A stretch of DNA of 64,000 nucleotides from Anisakis pegreffii (taxonomy: Eukaryota; Nematoda; Chromadorea; Rhabditida; Anisakidae), in the NCBI GenBank assembly GCA_035041965.1, contig JAPYMA010001677.1:355741-419740 (forward strand), read 5' to 3'. The notes under the pieces were generated by a model. The model was given only the letters and a program-made list of their open reading frames with translations. It had not been told where the DNA came from and did not search any database. A program made the translations under genes and the position numbers. Shown here piece by piece: positions 24,801 through 37,100 of this stretch (position 1 is its first letter; the number at the start of each line of letters is the position of its first letter).

Positions 24801-25385
24801 ACAAATGTTGAGAATGATTGTGTACATTCATTTCCAGCGCTTAAAATGTTGTATAAGGTGAATATTTTTCCAAAAATTTATGGTGATAATCATAGTGATT
24901 CACTGCTGTTGGCAATGATAGTTATTGGACATTGTAATAAGCGAAGAGTTTTTATTACAACACCATTCAGCGTTTTGATAAGATTGGATTGACGATCTTG
25001 AGTTGGATTAGGACGTGTGTTGCATTGTTGTAAAAAGGTGAAGTGATACGAAATATGGATCGATCAGATCACTGTTCGTTTCGAGGAAGTGCGTAATTCA
25101 GCATCCACTTAAAACTCTCAAGGAAGAAAAGTAACTTAACTGTGATGATAGCAATCCAATTGTAAGTTCAAGCAGTGACTGAAGTGAGAAATATTGAAGG
25201 TGTTTGACAGTGAATCAGCAAGAAGTGACCCTCGTGCGAACGGAGAGGATGCGAGTGTTGGGCTGGTGGATGTGCCGTTAGGGTGTTGTTTACGTCTTAT
25301 TCAGTTGTTACTTTCCTCTTCACATGCTTTACCGCCAGCATGCAGATCTGTTGGACAATTTTACGTTGGTTTTGCTCTCATTTGA
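21810..25385 (+). CDS. UBE3D: UBE3D-type E3 ubiquitin ligase (HECT-like, E2-binding protein)
   Basis: Homologue of UBE3D, which binds E2 ubiquitin-conjugating enzymes and acts as a HECT-like ligase. Exons: 21810-21961, 22361-22593, 22853-22991, 23068-23272, 23474-23564, 23781-23862, 24161-24269, 24678-24857, 25200-25385. All phases agree, giving about 458 aa. Matches along the whole protein order: an N-terminal RSFLIELKPRAEFASL block; the Cys pair in CPIAIECAECSLKLL followed by PEDDWLE; the second Cys pair in VKCIQCAAELGIVY; the IWLLESYVVLTSGDL block; FPALKMLYK; and the C-terminal PLGCCLRLIQLLLSSSHALP with a final VGFALI. It is longer than human UBE3D (about 390 aa), mainly through a Ser/Asn/Glu-rich insert around bases 24720-24830. 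The N-terminal start could also be the second Met, at 21819. The weakest junction is the acceptor at 25199 (ATTGAAG). Confidence 0.9.
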
Positions 25386-27736
25386 TCTCTTTGTTTGATT
25401 GTTTGTTAGATCATGAATTTTTTTAATGATTCGAATGATGAAACTGATATGGCTGAAGTAAGTCTTGTTGGATCAGAGCTATTTTCTTCAAGTCATCACG
25501 AGTAAATTAGATGAAATTTTCAGGTTGGCTTTATGAAACTTCGAGATGGATTAGAATGAAGAGTATCGTTGTTGTTTTTCTGTTGTTATATCACTCATTT
25601 CACTCAGTATCGTTCTTATATTTTGTTTTTTGTTTATTCGTTTGTTTGTACAAAATACGTTAATTAGTCGCATATTCCATTTATATCGTATATTCTTTTT
25701 CAATTCAATACACCTTCATAGTAATATTATGCGTATATGAGGGTGAGTCAAAAGTTTGCAAGAAAAAATCTCAAAGTCGAATTTTATGAAATAATCTGAG
25801 GTAGATTCAAATCAACTAACTTCCGAAATATGCTGCTCAACCTTTTTGGATGTATATCTAATCTCACGAGCGCTTCATCAAACAGCACCAACACCATTGT
25901 CATTGTTCATGCTCTACTCTTGGTTATTTTAAGGTTTCTAGAAACAAGTCTCCCACAGATTTTTAAACTCACCTTCATATGCACATAGTTCTACCTCGTT
26001 ACTTTGCTAATATATTTTGTTATTTTCATTTTCACGAAGAATTTTTTGGGGTTTATGAATCTATCCCGGTGATTGGGTTTCAAACGACCTATTCTCTTAC
26101 ATTTTAAAGAATAATATGAGTCTTGTAGTTTTTACCAATTTCTCGCACGTTCTCTCTTCTTTGATTGAGAGAGTCTCGTCGCATTTCAAATTAAACACGA
26201 GTATAAAGCACGTAGCACTGTCTCGAAAAGCGATTTGGTTTTATTTTTTGTTAAAAAATCGCTTTTTGCAACACTACCGGCCGTGCGTAGCGAAGATCAG
26301 CCAGCTAGATACTTATGGAGAGATGTAGGTAGACTGCCTTATGGACGGACGGGCGGGGGAGATATATGCCAGGTTAGTTTGAGGGGTGATAAAGTATGAG
26401 TAGCGCAATTCACAAGTAGAGAACATATTGAGCGATAGGATAGGTCTCAAATATCAATTTGACAAAGGCTGATTGTCGCCGCGGTTCATTATTTTCCGTG
26501 ATGGGTTCAGTTGGTTGATTGTCAGCTTAGAGTTGCTAAGAAGTTCTAAGCCGATAGTATTGTGGGAAGTGTTGTTCCGTCGACTGGCTGGTCACTTACT
26601 CAGTTAGAAGGAATAAAGAATGAAACAATGAATCCTAAGTGTATACGACACTTCTTTTATACGGCTCAACCATCGGATGTTTTGGCTGGATCGAATATCA
26701 TCTTTGTTCTGTTGAATAGCCGTTGTTTGCGTTTTGTGATCTTTGTGAGTGATCAGTTGCTTCGTGATTATTTGAATGTGGCAAAATTTTAGAGAAAATA
26801 AAACTGAATCATTTTTCGCGACAAGTGTCATTCAACCAAAATCATCGCAAATGAATAAATTCCAATAATTTTTCAATTTGATTTATAAATTTTGAATCAG
26901 TGGATAATAACTGAAGAGTGCAGATTCTAAAAACAACTGTAATCATTTATTTGCAGAATATATTACAAATACCAGCACATCCGTTTAAAATTACATTGAA
27001 TGTTCATTAGCTGAGAAGAATTAGCTGAGACACAATATTCACTATTGTAATGAGGACTTTGAGGAGGGGTGTAGATATCCGTGAACAGCGGAGATTGCAG
27101 AAATTAAGAGTAAATTTGCAAGGGGCAAACAAACTTGATATGAATTTGCATGCGATTTATTTCATTGTGGCGATGATGGACATATGGACTGAAGTTTGGG
27201 TTTATTTAACAGTGAATAATTATTGAACTTATTGTGATTACGAAGGAATTTGTTGAGGGATTCGGAAGGATTTGTATGGGATTAATTGCGATAAGTGGTG
27301 AAAGAGATACGAATCGTGATTACAAATGGATAGTGTAGAGCAGCGATTCTTAAACGACACTTCATGGGCCATTCATTCAGAGTCCGCATTTTGACAATTC
27401 CGATCTCAAAGTCTCACCGACATTTTTCATATACCGCGCAAACGGTTGTCTGTTCCACCTCATGATGGGAAATTATCTTGTAAATTGACGTATTTATGTT
27501 GAAATAGTTCGAGAATATAAGATTGATAATGCGATATTCTCATGGAATGCCATCATCGAAAATGCCTCCCATAATTTCTGCAGTATTATGGAAACTCGGA
27601 TGCACTTTGTCGAAGGTGCTGAATTATCGCTGAGGAAAGCTTAAGAAACGCCACTGTCAGAAATAGTTTAGAGCTGACGACGACAGGTTTAAAAGAATTC
27701 GATTCGAGATTCCTTTCTGATTTTTAATTATTAATG
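25386..27736. other. Spacer between the converging UBE3D and transporter genes
   Basis: About 2.35 kb with both 3' ends. It contains a MITE-like element (25735-25980) and only short, unrecognised open frames, for example 26562-26792. No gene is supported. Confidence 0.55.
25735..25980. mobile_element. MITE-like element with about 20-base terminal inverted repeats
   Basis: The left end reads ATATGAGGGTGAGTCAAAAG. The reverse complement of the right end reads ATATGAAGGTGAGTTTAAAA. The ends are bordered by TA, as Tc1/mariner-type elements duplicate, and the interior (about 245 bases in all) has no coding capacity. Family assignment is inferred only from the TA borders and the shape of the ends. 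Confidence 0.65.
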
Positions 27737-30700
27737 TCAGTCACCTCCGCCACCCTGACGAGCCCAAATCGATTTGCCTCGTCTCATTTCTTGTTTAATG
27801 TCCTCAATGCTACGACCCTTTGTCTCAGGCACGTAAACGTACACGAAAAAGATGAAGAATCCTTGGAAACAGGCGAATATGAGGAAGGCGTAATGCTTCA
27901 ATGATTGCTGAAAACGCAAATTTTAACAGAGATCATTCGTCTCAATTCATTGCTGACGACAGCGCATTTTGATGAGAGTCAAACGCCATCAAATCAATGA
28001 TCTTGTAACCTAACATCACTCAATTGAAGCGATCAGTCTGACCATCGACATTATATAAAACGTTGCGTTTTCCCTAGAATGTGCACGCTGCTAGAGCTGT
28101 AAGCCCCTCGGGCAAATCGCTCAAGGTGAATCAACCCAAGTTTTTTCATGATCTTAAGTGGAAGTTCATTTCTCGAGAGCAGAAGAAATAGGGTATAATG
28201 AAGAAGAGTGAACACACGTTAAGGAATTCCCAAGAGAGGCCAACGATGAAGTTCGAAGTCCAGTTGATGTTTGCTGCCACTGAATTTGCACCCCCACGTG
28301 CACCAGAATCGAACAATTCCGACACGAAGAACCACGGAATTGAACCTGTGTATTCGAATTTACATTCAATATGTTTGCCCTATTAATGCACGAAGCTTCC
28401 CTATTTCACGAGCACGAATAATTTGAAATGAAATGAGATTCTGCTAATGACCTGGTCCGGTAGCGAACGAGATAACAAATCCGAACACGAATAGCATCGA
28501 TAAGTATGCTGCCCATTGGTTACCAGTCTTGTTAGCAGTCTGCAATAAGCGCAACTATCATTTTTGGAAGTCTTGTTGAAAATAATGCAGCTGATCAAAT
28601 AAACGATTCAACACACTGCGAAATATTAATGTATGCATGATGTAGTGCACCTGACGTTCAGGTGCGCTTGAGATTAGGGATAGTTTGTAGCCTAAGTTCA
28701 AGGAATAGGATAACTTCATAATTACAATAAAACGGAGCGAACAACTGGACTTACATAAAGGCCAATTGATATGGTGAGAAGAACCGACGCGATAAGCATT
28801 CCAAGGAGACCGAGCAAAAGCAAAATACGACGGCCGCATTTGTCAACCTGAAGTGTAACTCAAATGTTCTGTTACCGAACGAAGATACTATAGTAAAAGT
28901 TTTAGGATGAGTGGGAAAAATGTATAGGCGGAAATGTCATTAGAGTAGCATTCACTGAACCTAACAAGTAGTAGTGTGATTGGCTGAAACAGAGGCCGTT
29001 GCGGAGATGCTGATTGGTTGATCGCAAGAGAAACTGACCAAGAAAACAGAGGCGACGGTCATGAGCACATTGCAAGCACCCATACCGAGGGTGGCATAAA
29101 TGGCATTGTCCTCAAGACCGGCACCCTCGAAAATGGACGTTGAGAAGAACATGGCCACATTGATACCGCTGAACTGTTGCGCGATCATCATCATTACTGC
29201 GATAAACATCGGCCATGCAAGCGAACCCTTGAACAGATCACCCATTTTCACTTTTTCCACCTTGGCCATCGCTGCTGCCTCTTCACGCATAATGTCCATT
29301 TCCGCACCCACCTAAACGACCGCATTAATCATTGTTGAATGAATAAATGATGTTTGAGTGAATCCGCACTCTCATCACAAATATTCACATTCCAGAAATA
29401 TTTCCTCTTCTCCTCTTCAACTTCCTAACACGATACCTTATCTTAGCCGCACTTCTTTTCATAGCAAATGTGCGAAAGTGTTGAATTTTTTCGACAGAAA
29501 CTCAGTGACAGATTCACTCTCAATCCTACACATAAACGAGCAGTTTAAATAGTAATAATAATAATATAATATTCGGTCGTAACGCAGCCTCATCCGAGGT
29601 CTGACCAATTGCATTTCCAATATTCACCGTATCTCTGTAGTAGCTCACTATTCTAGGTTGTGATCAAAGATATTGATCACATACCATTACTGATTTAATA
29701 TCTCCATCATTCTTCTCAACGCTAACATTTTCTCGCTTTTCTTCATTGTATCAGTAATATGATTTTAAAAAATTAAATTTGAAGAAATGCCATCAAGGAG
29801 TACATCGTTTTTGCCTCTCAGTTTCTTCAGATCTTCTTCAGCTTGCTCGGCCAGATCTCTGACTACCAAGTTATACTTTGGTGATTCTACGCAGAATGGC
29901 AACGTACATACTTGTATCAACACCGGTACCGCGGTGAATGCTAAAAATACATACACCAACAATTCAATTCATCGCTTCGAAACTGTCCCTAAATATGGGT
30001 TTTGGCAACGGATACAGAAGCGATGCATGGGACGTTTCAGATTGCTACTGCATGCCTGAGCCAAAAACTGTCAAAGCATCTGATGCCAAAACGTCCTATT
30101 TCGCCTGCACACATTCCACGATTGATTCTCCTATTCGATAATCCTCAATACGAAAATGAACGAACGTAACGATACGTAATTGATCAGTGCATGATTTCAA
30201 CTGCAGCAAATAGCATTGTGTTCACATCTGCTTACTAGTTACAAAAGTGTAGCACGATTCATCAAACTTCTTCTGTGAGAAGAAGATGAATAATGTAAAG
30301 ATGCATACCAAAAATGAGTGGCCAATGTTCAGCTGTACCAAGTAGTTGCGGTAAACCAAGGATTTGTGAGAAGAGAATCGAGAAAGTCACCATGAATTGC
30401 GGTATACTTCCGATGGTGCCACGCAAATTTACAGGCGATATTTCGATTAGATACATCGGTACCAGGCCAGAGCTTGCGCCTTAAACCAAATAACTGGTGC
30501 TCATCTCAAGCACGACAACATTTCAAAAGCCTAAGCACGATTTTCTTTTGAGAAAAAACCGAGGATACTATGCAGAGGATCAGACGAAAGCCTTGTCAGC
30601 ATCAGTCTGAGCCGTCAGTGGTGCAAAGGTTCAGGATGTTTCCTCTCCACAAACAAATACCAAGTGTTATCCTATTTCATATAGATGCCAAAATTTTTGA

Positions 30701-31948
30701 AGTACATCACATCACATTTGAATTACATCACAGCAATACGGCTTGTTCCAACTTATATCAAAGACAACTTCAAAATCTCTACGAACCAGCATTAATCCCA
30801 ATTAGAATACGACCGATCATGATCAAATGATACGTATTAACGTAACGTGCGATCGACATGAACAGTGCTGCCAACATCGCGATCACATTGTTCGCTATCA
30901 TCGCCCCTTTCCGACCGAAACGATCCGCAGCCCAGCCGCAAGCCAGACCACCAACCATACCTCCCACCGCGAATAAAGATACCGTTATTCCCCTGAAATT
31001 TTAGCTCATCTGTGCATGATGATATCGGACAGTTTTACCGAATATTCAATGAAAAGGCAGCTTTCTTTCTCCAAATTTATGTAGATATCACAAATCGCAT
31101 TTTGTGAAAGTCAACAGTAAAAAGATATCATCAAAATCCATGCGATTACCATTGATATTTAGCAATATCTTCATCCTTCGGTCTTTTTTCAAAAAGAAGT
31201 TCGTGAGAATCTTGAAACCAATTTTTCATCACCTGAAAGTCATCACTTCTCTCTCAATCCCTCATCCGATATCCTTGTCAAGTCCTTCTCAATAAGTCGA
31301 CCCTTCCAATAATTCAATGTACTTTTGCTTTTCCGAAGTATTCCACAAGCTTTTCGAAAAACGGATTGCTTTTCAGAATGTTTCTCAATGAGCAGTCACA
31401 AGTTATGCCGTTGCCATTTTAGAAGAGAGCATTAAGCAATTCCTAATGAACAGCACACTATCCGAACTCAGAAACGCAAAAAATATATATATTGAAACAT
31501 TGAACAGCCGAATTACTAACCTGACTTGGTACATTGATACAGCCGATATGATAGCCAAATTGAAATGAACCCCCAATGCTCGACGAAAGTATCGCTAATA
31601 GTAATGCTCCTGTATACGAACCCTGAACGATCCATTAAATAATCACGCTAAAAACTGAACAAATCCCCAATATTTAGTATCGATGGCCATATCACGCATT
31701 CTCAAACGTCATTAGATCCCAGTAATAAGTGAATCCGTTTATGATGACTTATTGAATCATTCATTATTTTTCAACGACAAACACATTTCTTAATTTATGA
31801 TGCAAAGCTTTGAGATGACAATCAAAGGAAGCAGACACGATACCTCAAGATCAGCCTCATTAGCTTTCCTCGATTCAGTTGGCTTCGAACTTTGTTGATC
31901 TGTACCTGTACCTCCACTCTCACCTCGCTGCGCTTCTTCGTCACCCAT
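27737..31948 (-). CDS. fgt-1: Facilitative sugar transporter, GLUT/FGT-1-like (12 membrane segments, about 518 aa)
   Basis: Major-facilitator sugar transporter of the plasma membrane, moving glucose-like sugars down their gradient. Eleven exons in reading order: 31844-31948, 31521-31622, 31150-31232, 30787-30992, 30309-30479, 29804-29940, 29039-29311, 28755-28847, 28452-28539, 28218-28345, 27737-27907. All phases join. Family motifs in order: [13 protein letters not shown] in the first membrane segment, [54 protein letters not shown] (about residue 313), STSIF (about 325-329), [31 protein letters not shown] and the terminal [11 protein letters not shown]. Length is normal for the family. The QLS motif of human GLUT1/3/4 reads QFS here. 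The N-terminus is short and hydrophilic. Orthology to C. elegans fgt-1 is inferred from overall likeness. Confidence 0.93.
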
Positions 31949-32270
31949 CTCGATCAACTTTGAAATTTATCACTCTTCTTCTTACCTTCCCAAAACTACT
32001 ACTCAGCAACTGAACAAAATTGCTGAATGATTATTTGTGACTCCTCCGAGATCATTTAAGATTTATGCTATGCAAATTTAAGATAAATGTTATGCAAATT
32101 TCATTCATTTCATGCAAACTTCGATGCATTTTTTTGATTTAATTTCTCCGATGCAAATTTAAATTTCACCACAATTTGAATAGATTTCATTTCTGAATGA
32201 ATTTAAATTCTTATGAACCGATGCTCTTCACTGATATTGCGCATTCGTCGTTCTCACATCAGTTCGATTG

Positions 32271-32389
32271 TTACCTGGATTGGCCAAGCTATCAAACGTT
32301 TGTAACCACAATGCTCGCGTTTCCGTGCGCATTGTTTTAGCCTCAATTTACACCACCTCGCTGGCTAGGCGAGCAGGCCAACCGAGTAA
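32271..32389. mobile_element. MITE-like dispersed repeat, copy 2
   Basis: Same family as 10178-10281. The left end reads TTACCTGGATTGGCC. The reverse complement of the right end reads TTACTCGGTTGGCC, so the element has terminal inverted repeats of about 15 bases. This copy contains a short GC-richer internal block (CACCTCGCTGGCTAGGCG) that the other copy lacks. No coding capacity. Confidence 0.75.
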
Positions 32390-32920
32390 TTAATTAGTTG
32401 TCGTGAACACTTTGCATATCCAATCGTAGCCAAATATCAATCCTATAAATAATCATAACTCTAATAAAATGAATATTTCGCCGATTTGTGATTTTACATT
32501 TTGTTTACAAGCTGCAAAATCCATTGTAAATATGAATTAAATTTTCATTTATTCATGTAGTCTGCAGTCATAAATAATGACAAGTTTATGCATCCGAGTT
32601 ACTACTGCACAAATAAAATCCTTTAGTATTCTTCTTCCTGTACAGGTAATCGTTCGACTTTATCAAATTCTAATCATGATTACTGTCTTAGCAATCACCG
32701 AGGCATTGAAGTTATTTTTTCACACTACCCAATGATTTTGAGGGCGAGCGCTCGGTAAAAGCCCAAATCTAACGAATAACCAAATCAAAGCAATGTTTTT
32801 GAATGAATTCGAAGCATAAATAATCAAAGTGATCTGTTTTTTTTTTCTGTTTTTTTCCTGTTGAGGAATGTTCCAAATGCACTCAAATGGACTCACTCGA
32901 GCTTATCACCAGAAGATTCC

Positions 32921-32979
32921 AAAAAAATGTACCTATAATTGTTCAATAGGGAATTGAACAATTACGAGTACATTTTTTT
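32921..32979. repeat. Hairpin with 27-base arms
   Basis: Bases 32921-32947 and 32953-32979 are reverse complements at about 25 of 27 positions around the five-base loop AGGGA. Outer arms start AAAAAAATGTAC. It could be a small-RNA precursor or a tiny fold-back element. Poly-A/poly-T at the outer ends makes a structural or transposon origin quite possible. Confidence 0.8.
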
Positions 32980-34080
32980 CTTCTTTTGTCATGCCAAAAT
33001 CCAGATGCAATTTTCATTTGGATTTCAACCCCCAAAAACAACTGCAAGAAGATTACAGATTGCAAGAAGATTTTTGTGGCAACAATGTTCGTCTTCCTTC
33101 ATTATTTTGTAGATTCACATTTGAATCTGAGCACTTTTGTAGTTTTCAAAAAATGTCGCGAAATATCGCGAATAAAATCAATGGTGATAATACGTGGATC
33201 AAATTTTGAAGGCAACGATAATAAATGATCAGAAATCATATCAATTGTATGAAAGGATTATCGAAACTCGACTCCGATGAATTACGCAAATTAACCACGT
33301 CGGTGCTCTGAGATCGTTTGCCCTCACTAATCTCGACTAAAGGATACCAAAAGTACCTTTGTGAAGAGAACACGTTCGACCACGTCATGGGTCATCATTA
33401 TAAATGCTTAACGTTCAAAGTTAATCAGATAACTTCGGCATTTGTAAACTCATGAATCGAAGATCACCACGCCTATTTCCTAACGTATAAAAGGATGAAG
33501 CTGGAACAACTACTCCATCTTGTGATCAGTGATAAAGTTCAGTTTATTCCTTAAAGTTGAATATCTGTTTAAATATCGTTTGCCATATAAATTATGATGT
33601 TTAGAAAACGTTCGCTTATGTATGTTATGATGTTCCATATATTATACGCTCGCATTATTTCATCATGTTGATAAAGGTTTAATTACCCAAGTTTGAGTGT
33701 CCAACAAACGACAACGAACGATCCACTGTATCGAATGCAACAAGTGGTCGACACTCTTACAATTGAACCTGACTATAACGGCTGATTAACGAAACCAAAA
33801 AGACTACCGCGTGGCATCATATCAGGTGAGCAGAGCAAGCAATCATCAACTGTACAGATGAGTTGTTTAAAATTAGCAACCCGGACCTAGTTACAACACA
33901 TAACCAAAATATTTCTGTACAAAAATTCACGATTGTCGATCCTTAAAAATTGCAGATTGTTCTAAAAAGTTGAAACACCTCTAGCTCCTCAAGAATAGGC
34001 GTAGTTTTGGTTGCGTTGAGTAGTAACTCTTTAAAAAGTAGAACGGAGATCAGGATTTGAAACTAGCGATTAACGGAGCA

Positions 34081-34117
34081 ATCATATCAATAGATTAATG
34101 CTGAACTAATCCTTTTC
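34081..34117. repeat. 37-base direct repeat, copy 1 (copy 2 at 34807-34843)
   Basis: The block ATCATATCAATAGATTAATG plus the 17 bases after it occurs identically about 730 bases downstream at 34807-34843. Flanking sequence differs. No gene is nearby. Confidence 0.8.
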
Positions 34118-37100
34118 CAGCGCAATTAGGAAGTTTGAATGAAGTTTGAACGGAGCAATTTGTTCGTTAGCGTTTAAGCGAAAACTATCGCTATTTTTTC
34201 AAGTCGGCAGCGCTTTCAGCAAGAAATTCTCACTACTTTTTCATCTGCTGCGCTACTAACTGATTACTTTTATCAGAACAAAACTTTTTTCGTCGAATCA
34301 GAGATTTGTGCGACCATCTCTGGTCTTATTACATCAACATATTTCATTTTCATTCGTGTAATGTCGAGTAGTAAGTTTTTCAAAACTAGAGTGGAGACCA
34401 GTGGCTCTTTATTATCTCTAATTCGTGTTATTGTATCATCATGAAATCATTATGTCATTCGAAAGTGTCATCAATATTTGCTGCCCGATACATTCTTTTA
34501 CCGTAACATTTGAAAGCAATGTTAGTGCAAGTCTTTTGTTGCCGTTCTCTTTCGATTTGCTTTATGCATTTACAATCTAAACGATGTTTTCGTTTCGTTA
34601 ACAGCGTCAATATCATCAAATAATGCTTTCACAATTGTCATTCTAGTATGAAGATAAAGAACCAAACCATGTTCTTTACGTTATGTTTGTCCGTCTTTCT
34701 TTAGGCCTTCGCAATGAATATTTATGGTTTAGGTCAACCGCTAGCAATTTGATTAATAAATGCAAAAATGAAATCGTAAACAATCAGACTTGCTTCATGA
34801 TCATTGATCATATCAATAGATTAATGCTGAACTAATCCTTTTCTGTAAATAATCGTATATTCTTATCGATACGTTTCATAAAGCTCGTACATCTCTCAAC
34901 TTCAATCAGTTAGTCTCAGCATTGATCCTCAAGATGCAATCGAATTTGAAACTAAGAATAAATTTTGATCAGAATTGATATGTGCAAAAGCTTTTCAATA
35001 GGAAGCGTGACTTCTCTAGAAATCCCTTGCTTCAAACGTGAACCATTCAGAACCACTTAAATTTATTCAACCGAGATTTGAGACAATGAATTTGAATCGT
35101 TACGCTTAATGATCCATTACAATCACTATTGGATTATCTGTCATTCGGCTCGCAAGTTGCTTGAACGGGTATTCATTAAAATCACAGCCCTATTCAATAC
35201 TAACGATAATCATAGAATAAGGCTATTAATCACTGAAATGGAATAGAACAAACTCATCATCTCGAACAGCAGTCAAAAAGTAATAAAATTCTCGATTAAC
35301 GCACCATACCTGTAGTCTTCCAACAAAAACGGATAATGTTCAGTGAGAAAATTAATCTAATTCAATGCTTTTCATTTACTAATAAGGGATATTCATTTGA
35401 AGAAGCTAAAAAATTTTAAATAATGAACGATGTTAATTAGCGTTCATCGAACCGTTTTTCAACGTCAATTATTATCCAATTATTCATGCTTAAATTATAT
35501 ATTCAATTCACTGCATCCGACTGCGTTCCAGTACACATCAGGAAACATCATATTCAAGTAATCGAATTTTATGTCAACTCAGGTGTTTATGAACATTTTT
35601 GACCGATTAAAATACAGAAGGGTTCACCTGAATGCACTGCTGAGCATTTTATATTTGAGTTTTATGAACGTATCATTGACAGGCTTTTTCGCATTAAAAT
35701 GTAGCTGATTGCAATTACGCACCATGGTATTTGTCAAGAATGTCACATTATTTCAATTAACTCCAAACATTCTCAATAATCTTCATGCTTCGTGATATTA
35801 TCATAATTTCATTAGAGACACAGGTGAAAGTCATCGTTGTGGATGAATTTTGGAGTGTCGAAAGGATCGGTAAGCTAATAGTCCCTGGTTGTTGTAGTGT
35901 GATAGTGGTGATGTTTTCCAACTGTGACTTACTTTTGTCTGCTATCTTCTGAGCATCTAATGCGCATTAATTTGTAACTTGGCAATGCCTGGCCTTAAAT
36001 TGTTAGTCACAAAAAGTTCGTTATTTAACTAATTCATCGATTGATATCGTCCTTCACAAACAGTGGCAGTTGACTGAGTTGTTTGGTGCGAAAGTAAAAG
36101 GTTATCAGTTTGTGCAATAGGAGCGAACATTTCCGAATCGAACACTTCATCACTCATAAACTTAACTGTTTGATAATTCTTCGTCAGATTAGATTTGAAT
36201 TTCATTCAGAATGATTTCTCATCGGCTTCAAATGATTATTTGCGTTTTCTGTGACACTTACAACTGAATTCTATTTTCAATTTCTGTCAGCTTTAACTTT
36301 TCATTCGCTTATGAGTATATTTTCAATCGGGACTGCATTTCATTCGACGTTAACAAAGACATTTCTTATGAATTTGGTGATACAAAAGCTTCTTAAAATG
36401 CTTGATCAAAAACGGAGCATCAAAGAGGAATGCGAGTCAAAACTGACAGTCGCTGTGCAATCATAAACCCACAGTGGTTCAGATTCATAGCTAAAGACTG
36501 ATGAACCTTTACCTATTGGTTCATTCGTCAGTTTGATAGAGCCGTGTTCATTTCGAAGATAATGTTTCGAAAGTTCATCACGTATTCCTTCTTCGTAATA
36601 AAAGTTCATTGCTGAGAATGTTTTTCTTTTTCTTCGATCGTCCATTTTCATTTTCAGGTTTCATATTGCTTCCGTGATTGGTGAATGAAATTTACAAAAA
36701 TACTTGTTTCATTCCGAAAAAAATTGATTCCTTTCATAACATCCATTGATTCTCGGATCGGATTTAGATTCCCTTTTGATATTACGCGTGCAAATAATAA
36801 ATTACTGTGACCTGCCAGACTGTCGAAGGGTGAATGAAGTGTTCGAGCGTACGAATCACTGATCTACTCAAATAAACCTTCGGATATATTCAGGTAGCAC
36901 ATGCATGCTGGCGATCATATCATTATAACAAAGTGCTGATGATCGTTGCTTCAATAAATTCTATCGGTTTGAGTTGTTTCATGGAATATGTTGTTTTATC
37001 AGCTTATTTTCTTAAATCTTAAAAGATTTCTTTGGATGGCTTCATTGTGTGTATGGTAATATCAGTTACGACAAACTTTGAGGTTAGATTAAGGTGAAAG

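Noticed and set aside
26562..26792. 76-residue plus-strand frame after UBE3D
   Set aside because: No recognisable domain, no splice context, and the opposite strand is equally open.
29358..30141. Plus-strand frames opposite the transporter gene
   Set aside because: Antisense shadows and introns of the well-supported minus-strand gene.
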